A DNA stretch of 64,000 nucleotides, taken from assembly GCA_033439795.1 (NCBI GenBank), contig JAUTDP010000002.1, forward strand, positions 2,294,001-2,358,000, read 5' to 3'. The DNA is from Sordaria brevicollis. Its lineage: Eukaryota > Ascomycota > Sordariomycetes > Sordariales > Sordariaceae. Both the position numbers and the translations under genes were made by a program. This document shows positions 46,231 to 57,848 of this stretch, in pieces. The notes beneath the pieces are model-generated. The model saw only the letters and a program-made list of their open reading frames with translations. It was not told where the DNA came from and ran no database searches. Position 1 is the stretch's first letter. Every line of letters begins with the position of its first letter.

Positions 46231-49200
46231 TCAGCCCATCCAACTACCCCTCTGACTGGACGTCCCCTCGGAACCATGCCCTGTTAACCCCTGTGCCTGA
46301 CCACTGGTCGTTTCTTCAACCACACCAGTACCAGCACCGCCTTCTACAGCAGCACTCTTCATTCCCCTACTACTCAACACTCTCTCCTTGAAGCTTTGAG
46401 GGGAGTATGACTCCCTCACGTCTCTCGCTGAAGCGGACATCGCCCCTCTTCCCATAAATGAAGAATCTAGACTTCCGCCGGTCTTTGGCCTCAAGAACGC
46501 GTTGTTTAGGTCGTCATCATCATCACTATCGTCTCCGTCGTACATACGGAGTGGCATTTCAACACCCGTCCAGGCCTTGCGTCCTTCCAAACCTCCGTTC
46601 AGATCAATACCGGTCGTTCGGACTTGCAAAGCAGGCTGGTGGCGCAATCTGTGTTTGGGGATGGACAACTCCTCCATCCGCTTGCGGCTGGGAATCGGAG
46701 CGGTCTTCGGCCGGGCAGGAGGATGTCCGTGAAACTGGAGGTTGTTATGGTGTATGCCAAAGGCTAAGAGCTCATTGCATCGGCAGCTGTCGGGGGAAGC
46801 GCAGGTGCAAGAGTCGCGCGGGGCCTCCACGATGCAACCGTTGTCTGAAGGCACGATGCCGATAAAGGGTGCCGAACCAGAAGCGGAAGCGGGAGTGGTA
46901 GGTGATTTGAGCGTGGCGTCGTCGGATTCGTTGGTCGCCACGGTTGCTGAGACAGAAAGGGTGGGTGTTGGGTGAGGAGAGAGGCGCCTGGGACTGCTGG
47001 GTGGAGGAGGGTTACCGATGAGGTTGGGTCGGCTGCGGGTGTTGTCCGACATCCGTCGTGATGCTGGCTTGTTGTTATTGCCGACACTGCTAGGAGTGTT
47101 GCTGCCCCGTCTTGACTGCCATGGCGGGATTAAAGATGGGGAGAACAGGCCGTCTGTCGTTGACGACGACTGCCTGTCTTGGATGCGAGAAGTCTGAAAG
47201 ATGGCGCTTTGTCGGTTCCTGCGCGTTGAGCGGCGTGCCAGATTGACGTTCCCAACCCCGCTTGAGGATCGTCGCCTCTTATCATCTTGCGACGCGCCTT
47301 CTCCGCCATTGGTGTCGTTGTTGGTGCTGCCGTGAATACGGTGCAGACACTTCCGAATGGTGTTGGCTTTGTGTGCCTCAAAGACCAATTCCAATTGACC
47401 GGTCAAGAAGTTGCGATAGGCGTCGTCGATGGTCTCCGGAATAAAGAGTCGGAGTGTCTCTTGCAAGTGCGTTTTCAGTGCTTCTTGGCCCTCGTCAAAT
47501 TGCTGCTCGACTTCGGCTAGTTCGATTACGGGATGGAAGTCTGCAGAATGGGTTAGCGATCACGGTCCTATAAGCGGATTAGCTGGACATGCTCGGGTTT
47601 GCTGCTTACCGGAACTAGGGATCTGATCATCCATGGGAAAGATCAGACGCCACAAGTCATCCCAAGTTCGAATCCCAGTGCCAGAAGCTAAGGTCCCATC
47701 CACATCCTCCGGAATTCCATCTTCGGGATTGCGTGGTGTACCCGCCGGGACTGTGTCGCACATCTCATCCTTGGGAAGCATTAGATGGGTATCCAGCGCT
47801 TGTTGTGTAGGAAATCCGACTTTGCATCGCTGACACTGATGAGGCATCGCGCGTCTTCTGTGATACGACATGACATGGTGTCGCAAGTCGGCAAGTGATT
47901 CGAACGAAGTTATGGCGCATACTTCGTGGTCGCGGATATTAAAGCGAACCGGGTTCCGCACCCGGAAGGGGCAGGAGTAGTTTTCAACAGGCCCTGGCTC
48001 TTCCATCACATATGTCGCTTCTAGATCGCGATCTGGCCTGCCGCTTCGGATGGAGCTGTTACTCATCACCCTTCGGTGCCGGGATGGAAGATCGTGTCTG
48101 GCGCCAACATCGTAAGAAGTCCTTCGCGATCCTACTGACTGTACTGAGTTGGACATCCTTCTTATGGATGGTGTTGCTCTTAGGTGTGGAGCGCCGGCTA
48201 TGCTCGCCGGTGCTGATACCGCTGGAGCACTGGTGTTGGGCGGCCCAAGTGAGACGGTGATTTCCTCCAGACACCTGGCTACCGCGCCCCAGATTTTCAG
48301 CGTTGTCGATGGCTGTTCCGCCGCCGCCACGTTCTCTTCGGTTTCCTTCAGAATGGCGGCGGAAATTTCCGAGGCCAGTTCATTCTCTCTAGGAGCGTCC
48401 TCAGATATGGTTGATGTGTGTAAGCCGCCAGTGGAGTGGTAAGTATACCTTTGCCGGGGGTGCTCCGGGAGGCCGAGTCCGGGAAGAAGTCGACTAGATG
48501 ATGAACTCCGGGCCGGAGGATTTCGCTGAGTTGGGCTTACCAGACTGCTTCTGGCGCTGGTTGCCTCACTATAAGCAGGCGATGGCCTCCCCAGTAACGA
48601 CAGTCTCTTTTGTTGCCGTGAATGTTGGACATCGATACTCGGTGGCCTTGTGGGGCGGTACATGTTGGTCGAAGGTGTTGAATCTGGTGGCATCATAGCG
48701 CCATTACTCGCTCGCTGCGCATATTGCCGGCTGTTGTTGTAAGAAGATGGATCCGTCACATAACCACCCCTTTGTGTTGCCAGAGCCTTGGGGGTATTGT
48801 CCCTATGCTGGCTTTGACGATTATCGATCAGTTCCGAGGTCGAGAGGGCCATAGGTTCCGTGTCATAATTGGAGTAAGCGAGTGACAAAGACGCAGGTGA
48901 GGAATCGTCAGTCGAATAAGCTGGAGAGCAAGGAGAAGCGAGAGAAAAGAGCGAGGTTCGAAGTGGTGTGGCAGGAACAAAAGGAACATAGAGGGGAGCT
49001 GGAGCAGAGGTGGAAACAGGAGTATCAGAAGAATAATGATTCCTGTTCGATAGAGCTTCTATCCGACGCTGGCTGCTGTGGTGATGTCCATGGTGGTCAT
49101 GATTCGTATTCAGATTGGCCAATCCGGCGCGTAGCTGTGGCGCCGCCGCCGGTGCGTGTAACTTATGTACAGGGAGTACAGTATGGTCGGGAGTTGGTTC

Positions 49201-49305
49201 CACGACGGCTGGATGGTCTTCTACGGCGCTTGATTGCTCGGCTTCCTTGGATGGCTTTGGTCGATCTGATGACTGCTTTTCCAGCAGGCGCCACCATAGG
49301 TCCAT
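46231..49305 (-). CDS. Large disordered protein with C2H2-like zinc-binding region, unknown function
   Basis: Predicted 1,001-residue protein from exons 49305-47610 and 47540-46231 (69-nt intron). Most of it is Ser/Pro/Arg-rich disorder. One structured region (about 430-560) holds YSCPFRVRNPVRFNIRDHEV followed by Cys and two His (LRHHVMSYH), then CQRCKVGFPTQQALDTHL. These form one C2H2-like and one degenerate zinc finger, a pattern common in uncharacterised fungal proteins. WDDLWRLIFP and a helical stretch (VIELAEVEQQFDEGQEALKT) follow, spanning the splice site. A Cys cluster CTCASPDSCRCNE lies near residue 820. It may be a regulator, but no DNA-binding family is certain. The start is the first in-frame ATG. 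Confidence 0.78.
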
Positions 49306-51688
49306 GCTGTACGCGTGGGCCTATGCCGTGAGCTAGCCATGGAAAAGGGTTTGCTGTGTTGATAAAGGACAGGAGGAGGCCTGTTGCGTGCCTAGTGTGG
49401 TGTTGTTTTCTCGTTGTTGTGAGTGGTACGGATATCGCGGATGGACGACGACGGGACCTCGAGATAGGTGGATGAAGTGAGCTGAATGGAAGCAGCACAG
49501 CAGTCATAAAACAGAAACGACGTCAACAAAGGCCTTTGATGGGCCATACAGAAGCAAGAAACAGACAATGATGGGAATGAACGGGACAAATACAATGAAG
49601 AAACCAGGATGCTGGGCCGAGATACATGACCATAAACACGTGCTAAAGGAGTTGTCCTTGGAATGCCTGTCATTCTCGGACTTGTTCAGCGGCGCTCTCT
49701 CCGCACCGATTGGTCAATCCGTGGCCCAGTCGCTGAATGATATGCCGGATCTGGATGCTGATTTGCTCGTGATTGGCCTGGGCCAACAAGGGAGGCCGCT
49801 GTACCGTTCCCTGTACGTCAGGCCTGACGCCTGGATGCAATTTCCCCGGAAAACTCGACATCTGATCTCCTTTGCCATTCGCTCCTGCCCCTGGCCTTCA
49901 ACGGGAATTGCGGCCTCCAAGAGCCTCCACATGTACTTCTTTCAAAAGCAAAGAATTCCCTTTCGTCTTTTGAGGTTCAAAGCTGAGTTCTTCGAGATTT
50001 CATTTCCCGATCGACAAATCTGACAACCAGTCCCTCGGGACAATGACTGCCCTGTCCGGTGGCGTCGTACAAAGACCTCTCAAGTTCTCTGTTGGAATCT
50101 CAAAATAGTTTTCCAGAAAGTAAACTAGAAAACGAAAACATCAAACGAACCGAATCGATGTGCAATACGACACCAAAGAAATGAGATCGAACCTTTCGAG
50201 CTTCTTGTTCAATGGAAGCATGCTACGTCAGACGGACCTAGGCACAATTGGCGATCGTTGGCAAGTCTCACCAGCACCTTTTCAGGGTCCAAGCCCCGGA
50301 AATTAGTGCATATTCCATTTCGGTTGGCCCTCTGTTGGTACCTTGGTGAGTTTGGTCCCTGATGGACATGTTGACCGCCCAGCCAAGCAAGCTACGGGAA
50401 AATCCACTTTGGTGAGAACATCATGTGCTTGACAGATGAAATTGTTCATGCGATCTGATGTCGTTTGGTAGTGTTTGGCTTATTTCAGCAAGAGGATTGT
50501 CATGGTTGATGTTCCGAGGTTCAGTGTCGAAGTGCTTTTTGGCGAACATCGACAGGGGCAAGCCTGTTACAGGGTTAGGGTACCCGCAGCGGCTACATAT
50601 CGACGTCGAGCCTCCAGAAGACATCACGACGATACCTCTATTAAACGTGCCGGACTGAAAGATTGTGAACGTTAGAAGTCCAGGAATATGTCAAGCGGAC
50701 TTGATATATCGCACAATCGCTCCATCTGAATCATCACCATCATGAACAATTCATGCTTTCCGCAGACATGTGAACCTCCACACTAACAGATCATCACCAC
50801 CGTTGCTGATCACTCTTTTAAAACTCCACTCAAACACCTTGGAGAACGAAGATGAAACTCCGATATCAGATAGCCAGAGATTGGGGGAAATAAGATCATC
50901 CTCGTGGCCCTTTGCGGGGTCTTCTCGTTAGAATTTGATGAGCTCGTTAACCCACACATCGCGAATCTGTTAACGTGTCTGGAGACTGGACTCATCCAGG
51001 TTTGTCGAGATGATGATCATAATTGGAGCATGTAAGGTGGATAAATAAACAGAGAGTTCTCTGAGAGCCTCAGAGTATCAGGCCTTGTTTTGGACTCGAG
51101 GCCATGGGAAAGTGGAAAGAAAATTCGTCGCTGTGTCAAAACTGAGAGAAAGGGCAGGCGTGCACGATGGCCATACCGGCAAATTCAGCATGATTTAATA
51201 GATAGTTTCCTTGTCCTCGAGCATTCACAAAACGCACTGCTTATACTTACCGCTGTCCTTATCTAGCCGATTGATGATGTGGAACATGACGGTCGGTGAC
51301 GACGAAGACGATGGATTCAACAACTGAAGCAAAATCCAACCTTCGAAATCCACGAGGTGACGACGTTTGGATAAATAAACACACGGAGTTTTCAATCTTT
51401 CAGGCCTAAATGAAGGTGAGTGGCTGATCAATATCGGCAGTTAGTCCCAATCTTTCCCTTCCCGCGACGTCGACGGCCCGCGACAAAATATACCCAAGTA
51501 ACTCGCAAGCGACCCAAGATTTGAGAGCGACTTGCACCACAGATGCGACGACATATCCAAATGAAAGGCACCATCTAGACAATCTGATGATCTGATAAAA
51601 AGATGAATCGCATCCCCAAGTCAAACGCGCTGGGCCGGTTGCTGAACACAGCTTGATTGTAAGGTGAAGTTTAAAAAAAGGAGGGACG
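49306..51688. other. Intergenic region
   Basis: Promoter side of the zinc-finger gene. No other gene supported. Confidence 0.45.
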
Positions 51689-51689
51689 A

Positions 51690-52000
51690 AAAAAAATGGA
51701 AAGGACCAACCACCGGATTCGAACCGGTAACACCCCCAGAAACCTTCCCTCCCTCATCCTCACCTCACCCCGTCTTCATTTCCACCTCGAGGCTTACTCT
51801 CCTCCACTTCCCTAGGGAATAGTGGGTGATTGCTCAAGATGGCGCGGATCGTGAACCGCAGTTCTGTCTGACGTTCACGTCCGGCCTATTTGTTCCGACG
51901 AGAGTGAGGAGTGGATGAGGTTGGGTCTGAGGACGATGTGATCGAGAAGTGAAGTGCAACGCACTAGACCGCTTGACCACACACCACATTACGGGTAGTG
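51690..52000 (-). ncRNA. Candidate Pol III structured RNA (SRP/7SL-like?)
   Basis: On the minus strand there is an A-box-like TGGTCAAGCGG (51979-51969), a perfect B-box GGTTCGAATCC (51725-51715) and a T8 terminator (51696-51689), spanning about 290 nt. The B-box sits in a tRNA-like T-arm hairpin (ACCGG-loop-CCGGT), but no matching acceptor or anticodon arm lies nearby. Two distant parts are complementary over about 20 bp (51897-51920 with 51752-51774), giving a rod, and GCGG-loop-CCGC forms an inner hairpin. A GTAAT motif lies just 5' of the A-box, as in fungal SRP Alu domains. SRP RNA is the leading idea, RNase P RNA or a tRNA relic the alternatives. Edges are approximate. Confidence 0.42.
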
Positions 52001-52427
52001 GTTGATCCGGAAGTAGGACGGGACGGAGGGAATTTTATGCTTGGGTTTAATAGTTGGGATGATGCGGGGTGTGAGGTGATTGGGAAGTGAAGGGAGGTTG
52101 GAAGGCACGGAAGGTACGGGAGCTTGGGCTGATGGGATGGTGACGGGTTGCTGGCTGGCTGGGTGGTTAAGGTTGGAAGGAGCGGAGATGGGATGGAAAA
52201 TGACGGGCGCTGTAATACGGTCAGATGGATATGTGACCGTAATCTGTATTTTTCCAGATCCAGCAGACTGATCGTATACTGAGAAGAGGCTGAGGACGGC
52301 GAGAGGGGAATTGACCATAATCGAGGGATAGTATATATGGTATCTCGTACGTTCATTATCTAATGAAAATTTGTCGATCCTCACGCACTAAGCACTCGCC
52401 ATCCCACGAAGCAACCCGCACCCACAT
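52001..52427. other. Intergenic region
   Basis: Upstream flank of the candidate Pol III RNA and 3' flank of the DUF4188-like gene. Nothing else seen. Confidence 0.45.
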
Positions 52428-53371
52428 CTAGTAAGCATACCTCTCCCTCGCAGTCGCCTTACCCCTCGCCATCCTGTTCATCATTCCCGTCAAGGGCCTG
52501 ACCGACGCATCAACAAGACTCCTGTACCATGTCGAGCTTCCATCCTTCTCAGTAACCTTGACGGTGGTATCACCCATCAGGATGGGAGGCGAATCCAGGT
52601 AGATCGACTCCCAACCACCGGCAGGCACCTCGAAAGTCTCATGCAGAGCCGTGATATGGTTGTATCCCTTCTTGCGGAACCCGTGAAGGAAATCCCAGCC
52701 GTCGCGATGCTCCTTGTCGTGCGCAAACTTGTGCAGACCCTCGACATCACGGAAATACATGACCACCAGGCCGGCGTTATGAGACGCGCGCTTCTCCTCC
52801 TTCCAGTTGGACATGCCCAGGAGCCCGTACTCCTCCTTCTTCTCCTTCATGGCGGTGATCATGTTCATAAAGTGGGTGTAGACCTCCTTGCCGCCGGGGC
52901 AGGCGGGACCCAGCGGGTGGTTGTAGCAGACGCCGAGGTGGAAGACGACGATGGGGCTGGAGCAGGGTGCGTTGGGGTAGCGGCCGGTTTCCCATGAGAC
53001 AGGCTGACCGCTGGTAAGGCCAGGGACGACACCGGTCATGAAAGGGTTTTCGTTGGTCTTGTAGAAGAGCAGTTGGCCAATGGTCGAACCGATGGACTGG
53101 AGGATGAGGATCAAGGCGGGGACGACGGCATAACGGTAGGGCAGGACGGCGAAGAGGATGATCTGGGCGAGGGCGCCCGTGGCCATCAAAGTGCGAAGTC
53201 TAAAAGCATCTTTGATAAGGGACTTTGGACATGTCAGTCTCGGATTACTCAATGTTTTTTTTTAACAATTGGTGGAACGCTTACTTCCTTGGGGGGAGGA
53301 ATTCCAACCGGGCGTTGCTTGGTGGGCTCGTAGATGGGTCGGAAGTCTGGCTTTTCAAGAGTGTCTCCCAT
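52428..53371 (-). CDS. DUF4188-like membrane-anchored protein
   Basis: Predicted 293-residue protein from exons 53371-53285 and 53222-52428 (phase-0, 62-nt intron). After a short N-terminus (MGDTLEKPDFRPIYEPTKQR) come two hydrophobic segments (LMATGALAQIILFAVLPYRY and VVPALILILQSIGSTIGQLL). The rest is a soluble domain with IVVFHLGVCYNHPLGPACPG, GLLGMSNWKEEKRASHNAGL, VVMYFRDVEGLHKFAHDKEH and AGGWESIYLDSPP. This pattern is that of the DUF4188/monooxygenase-like fungal family with a dimeric alpha-beta barrel; the reaction is unknown. The C-terminus is basic (MARGKATARERYAY). Confidence 0.82.
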
Positions 53372-55121
53372 CTTGACGGTAGTTGGTATGAATAGTTGTG
53401 TGAAGATTGAATACCCTCAGAACTGCTTAGACACAGTATTTAAAAAGAACAAAGGAAGGGGAAACGGGTTTAGTGAAGGGACATGGGTCAAGATATATGG
53501 GATCATTTACGAGTGAACGAGCAGGGAATGGAGAAGCTTTCTAGAACAGAGTGGCCCTTACGTCGGCTGCGGGGAGCACAGGGGGCTGATCTTGCCAGAA
53601 TTCCTAGAATTTTACTGGACCATTTCCTGGTTGAGGGTGAGACTGTTGCAGTCAGGATGGAGGGGGCCTCGGCCCATTCGGAGAGACCCTATGGTAAGCT
53701 CGCACTCGGCCAGTGGCAGACAGCTCTTGAAATCATGAACGTGCTCGTCAACAAAGAAACATGGCAAGCCCCCCTTTCATTTTTATGATCTGGGCCCGGA
53801 AGGTCCTCCTTGACTTGGAGATGGTGGAACCTCTGGGCCTCTTCATATCCAACAAAAACGTCGAGAAAGATGAGACAGTGGGACGGCGGGAACGGGAAGG
53901 TGGTGAAGTGCTCCACAGGCGGGATGTGGGAGGAGTGGAAGCAGTTTCTCGCACTCGCTTGTTGCAAGACGCTAAGTGGACGGCGACGTAGAGCCTCAAC
54001 CACAAGTCCAACGGTCAAGTTGATCGTCGGATCCCCCCTGCTCACACAAGTCTAAATTCAACAGCCGGGATCCGTCTGGGCGATACACATGATATGACTC
54101 GATCATGGAGTTTCGGTGTGTTGTGTTGATGCGGACAAGTGACGACGGTGGCTTTGAGAAATCGATAGATAGTCCTTCAGAATCCGTCAACACGAGTGAA
54201 AAGAGTAATTGCTGACGCCGAGTCTGGATGATACATTACGCGGCTTTGAAAGCGAGGAGGTTGGATGCGTGTGATGGATGTGGCTCAATCACCCACTCCA
54301 TGGCTTTAGCCTTCAAGTATAGTTACACCACACATGATGTTGTGGCCCATGGAGTGGGAAAAAAAATTAATAAAGCTGACATGCCTAGGAAGGCTTTGCC
54401 CAAAACTTCAAGTGATTATTGCGAATGAAAAGCGCTGGATAGAGAGGTATGTGTGAGAGAAATCGAGAACTTTTTAGTCAGCTGGAGGTGGTGGGTATGA
54501 AATTGAGAACAAACAAAAATGAGTTGGAAAAGTTGAGAAGACTATGGTATATTGCAGAGAGATCTGGACGGATTAACAATAATGAGATTTAAATGCAGAA
54601 GTGGAAAATGGCATCAACTTGCAAGAACGAAAAGTTGGTGGAAGGAAACAGCTACCAAAGCCAAGATGTTGAAGCTCGGGGCTTCCCGTCGTCGCTGTCC
54701 CTGTTCGAGCTTTCCTTACCGGCGGTCCCTTGAGTTGAGTCTTGGCAACCAATGTTCCACTGCCTGCCCGGCTGCCCCCGCTTGCCTGCCCCCGCCTTTC
54801 CCCTCGACTGTCGCTGCCTGCCCCCCCTGGCGTGGGCACCTTACCACGCTTGCAGCTTGCCCCACCTGCCAGTGACATCCCATCGCTGTCCCAGCCAACA
54901 GTGAACAGTCAACGACAACCGGCCATTCGTCCTTTCCTTCACTCCTTCAGCTTGAAATTTCCAAGGAATTTTCGACTGTGTCGAATTAATTGTAACCTTC
55001 ATCTCGTCAATCCACTTTCGCGAGTCACCAGATCCGGCTCCTAATACTTAAAGTCAGCAGTACATAGCTACACGCGACCTAAACACGACCGCAACCAGTT
55101 ACGCCTTCTTCCCTCGATATC
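53372..55121. other. Divergent intergenic region
   Basis: Between the DUF4188-like gene and the RGG protein. No supported gene; the part after about 54.7 kb is pyrimidine-rich and probably promoter and leader of the RGG gene. Confidence 0.45.
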
Positions 55122-56453
55122 ATGGATCCCGACCAGTTTGGAGGTCGCACTGACGACGACCTCTTTGCCGATGACTTCGAGCCTGTAGCACCCGAGGAAC
55201 AGGTTGCGACCATCTCTACGGAAACAGGAACGCCCGTCACAGAGACGGACATCACAAGTCCTGCTCCCACTCCCATCGACCATTCCCAACCATTGGAACC
55301 AGTGCCTGTTCAGAAACCTGCTCCCGCGCCTCAAGCCCCCAGAGGACTTGCCAACTCGCGTCACGCCCCTCCTAGTCGTCCGGAAAAGCAACCACGCAAC
55401 AACAATCGTCACAACAGAGCGAACAACAGTTCCAACAACAACAACGCGACTCAGTCCCAACAGCAACAGCCAGCCTCCAATGCCCCTCCCTCCGCCCCCA
55501 AAGAACTTCGCGAGAAGGAAGCAAGGGACAAGGAAGCTGGCCGCAACACCGCGAGTGTCTCATCGGCCGCAAGAATTGGTTCCGGCGCGAACCCACGTAC
55601 CAAGCTCACTGAAGAGGAACTGGCCGCCAAGATGGAGAAGATGCGTATAATGGCCGCCGAGAAGACCAAGCGGTTCGAACAAGCTCAGCGTGACGAAAGC
55701 GAGCATGCTGCTGCCTATGCTAAGGGCATTGAAGAAGATAGGAAACGTCGTGCCGAACAAGCGGCCAAGAGGAAGGCTGCCGAGGAAGACCGCAAGAAGA
55801 TGGAAGAGGAGCGGGAAAAGAACCGCGAGCGCAAGATGCGTGCAATGGGCGCCAAGGAAGGTGGCTCTTGGGACGAGGGTAAGGAGGACCGCATGAGAGA
55901 AGAGGATCGAAGAGGCTACAGAGGCGTGAGGGGTGTGGCAAACCCACCGTCGTGGGCGCAAGACCAGACTGACGGCAACGACCAAGGATACGGTTACCGT
56001 GACCGTGGTGGACGTCGTGGTGGAAGAGGAGGGTATGGTGGTGGCAGAGGTCGTGGCGGTGGCGGTGATGGCTATGGCGGCCGCACCCTCTTCGAGCCCG
56101 ACCCGGAGAACGAGTCTGGCCAGCGTTTCAATCAGCGGGACAATTTCCGGAACCGTGGCAGGGATTGGAAGCAGGACGGCCCAGCCGCCCCTCGGGCTGA
56201 ACACTCCGGAAACGGGGCGGCTGGCGCGCCAAAGACCGAAAAACCAAAGCTGACGCCCGATGAGTTCCCCGCGCTCCCGGGCAGCAAACCTACCGTATCA
56301 CAAACCAGTGCAAACGCTCCTCTATCCTTTGCGTCCCTGCCCCTTTCGCCTGCTGTGGGTAGATGGGATGATGAGGTGGAAGAGAGTATCTGGAAAAAGG
56401 CGGCACAGGCAAAGGAGACGGCGGACGCGCAGGCAAAGTCAAAGGAGAACTAG
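55122..56453 (+). CDS. Disordered RGG-box protein with central coiled coil
   Basis: Single-exon 443-residue protein. An acidic start (MDPDQFGGRTDDDLFADDFE) is followed by a Pro/Asn/Gln-rich segment (polyN and polyQ around 100-120). A long highly charged helix (LTEEELAAKMEKM to about residue 240) has the look of a single alpha-helix or coiled coil. Then comes an RGG/GYGG box (GGRRGGRGGYGGGRGRGGGG) typical of RNA binding and Arg methylation. The tail holds LTPDEFPALPG, a short motif seen in several RNA-associated proteins, and a DDEVEESIWKKAAQ end. Probably a cytoplasmic or nuclear mRNP protein; I do not recognise a named ortholog. It ends in TAG, after which the same frame stays open for 280 codons. 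Confidence 0.85.
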   Translation: MDPDQFGGRTDDDLFADDFEPVAPEEQVATISTETGTPVTETDITSPAPTPIDHSQPLEPVPVQKPAPAPQAPRGLANSRHAPPSRPEKQPRNNNRHNRANNSSNNNNATQSQQQQPASNAPPSAPKELREKEARDKEAGRNTASVSSAARIGSGANPRTKLTEEELAAKMEKMRIMAAEKTKRFEQAQRDESEHAAAYAKGIEEDRKRRAEQAAKRKAAEEDRKKMEEEREKNRERKMRAMGAKEGGSWDEGKEDRMREEDRRGYRGVRGVANPPSWAQDQTDGNDQGYGYRDRGGRRGGRGGYGGGRGRGGGGDGYGGRTLFEPDPENESGQRFNQRDNFRNRGRDWKQDGPAAPRAEHSGNGAAGAPKTEKPKLTPDEFPALPGSKPTVSQTSANAPLSFASLPLSPAVGRWDDEVEESIWKKAAQAKETADAQAKSKEN

Positions 56454-56579
56454 GAACCTTCCGATGCGCGGCCAATAATCGCTTCTATCCTTTGCTCCAA
56501 TCTCGCCATACCAAATGGTGAGCCCAAGGAAACTTTGGCAAACAAACAAGATACCCAGATCGCGGAGATCCCGCAAGAA

Positions 56580-57293
56580 ATGATCAACGACCTTTCAGGA
56601 AGACCAATATTGGTTGATGTGAAACGCCAAGGAGCTGACTATAGCTCCTCTTCGGAGAAAACAATCATTAAGAAGCCGACCCCAATAAGGCACAGGATCG
56701 AGGTGGCGAAGGATAAAGCCATTCCAGAATCAACTTCAGACCAAGTCAAAAGAGCGATGGCAGATGCCACTCCAGCACCGGAACAATTACCAACTAGCCC
56801 CCGGTCTCCTAAAAGAGCGATCGCGAAGGAACAAGAACGATGCGAACAAGACAGACGCGTGATTTGGAAACCACACAGGAAATACGAAGTGATGGGAGAG
56901 GATGAAAGAGACAAAGATAAACATGACAAAGATGTAGACGAAGCAGGAGATCCTTTACTATCTGGCTATCCAACGCTCCCCACAGAGAAGCTGGAGGAGG
57001 AATACCCAGCTTTATTCTGGAAGATGCGCGAGGAAGGGGGCGCGGGAGTTTCGCCAAGAACGAAACGAGCCCTGTCAATGTCTGGCCGTGTCCCGCTTAC
57101 AAGGGCCCACAAGAGAGTGATGGATTTTCAGAATTTCTGCAAGGTGTTTGCCCCCAACGGACAGCACTTCCGACAGTATGCGGACCGCGATGATGTTTTG
57201 AAGTGGGTGCAGGAAGCTGGCATCACCCGGATGCGCCAGTGGAAGGGTCCTAACAGGTATCCGGAGGGCGGAAAGATGCTGCCGCCCTGGTGA
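56580..57293 (+). CDS. Hypothetical charged protein, same frame after the RGG gene
   Basis: 237 residues from the first in-frame ATG; the frame is in fact open from the TAG at 56451-56453. The protein is very hydrophilic in its first half (KDKAIPESTSDQ, DERDKDKHDKDVDE). The C-terminal part is more ordered: LEEEYPALFWKMREEGG, VMDFQNFCKVFAPNGQHFR and DDVLKWVQEAGITRMRQWKG. Third-position bias is weaker than in neighbours. A 22-codon upstream ORF (ATG at 56515, good context) ends in a TGA that overlaps this ATG (ATGA). It could be a separate gene, a read-through extension or an exon joined by splicing. No family recognised. Confidence 0.5.
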   Translation: MINDLSGRPILVDVKRQGADYSSSSEKTIIKKPTPIRHRIEVAKDKAIPESTSDQVKRAMADATPAPEQLPTSPRSPKRAIAKEQERCEQDRRVIWKPHRKYEVMGEDERDKDKHDKDVDEAGDPLLSGYPTLPTEKLEEEYPALFWKMREEGGAGVSPRTKRALSMSGRVPLTRAHKRVMDFQNFCKVFAPNGQHFRQYADRDDVLKWVQEAGITRMRQWKGPNRYPEGGKMLPPW

Positions 57294-57848
57294 TGAGGTC
57301 TAGGCTGACTATTGGCTCCGAAAGGCTACTGGCTCATTGAAGACGAGGACGGATCCTGAGATACGAGGACGATTTTGGCCGTGGAAGATAGAAGCGAGGT
57401 CGATCTACTGGGTTTCTATCTTTAGCGCTTGCAAGACTTTTCCATCATCAGGCGGAAATGTATTTCTAGAGAATAGCAATTATGTAACAGCGAAGGGACG
57501 AATTGATACCACAACTATTTGCAGCTGAAGATTATAACTGGACTACAATTTGTATACAACGAGTGAGGTGCCTCCTGCATGAGACCACATTCGAGGTTCA
57601 TGTTGAAGCCTACTAGGACTATTAGTGTTGTTGTTGTTGTTGTTACTGCCGTCGAGTTTTGGAGTTTGAGGAGAATACTGGTTTATTGCTGCGCTCTCAC
57701 TATATCAACTAACAGCGTGTTTCTTGAACATTGGGTAAAGCCCAAAAGTTCCTTGCAAATTCCGACTTTAATAATGTGAAACGCCTTCAACGCCTGTCCT
57801 ATGCAAATGAACCGCCCGATTCAAGAATCATGTTTCGACGCTTTTTTA
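57294..57848. other. Convergent intergenic region
   Basis: 3' flanks of the hypothetical gene and LUC7; only low-complexity GTT repeats at about 57627. Confidence 0.5.

Noticed and set aside
51690..51760. Ordinary tRNA gene at the perfect B-box
   Set aside because: The T-arm is good, but no acceptor 5' half, D-arm or anticodon arm fits within normal tRNA distance.
55560..56204. 214-codon minus-strand frame
   Set aside because: Antisense to the RGG-box protein; composition mirrors the Arg/Gly codons.
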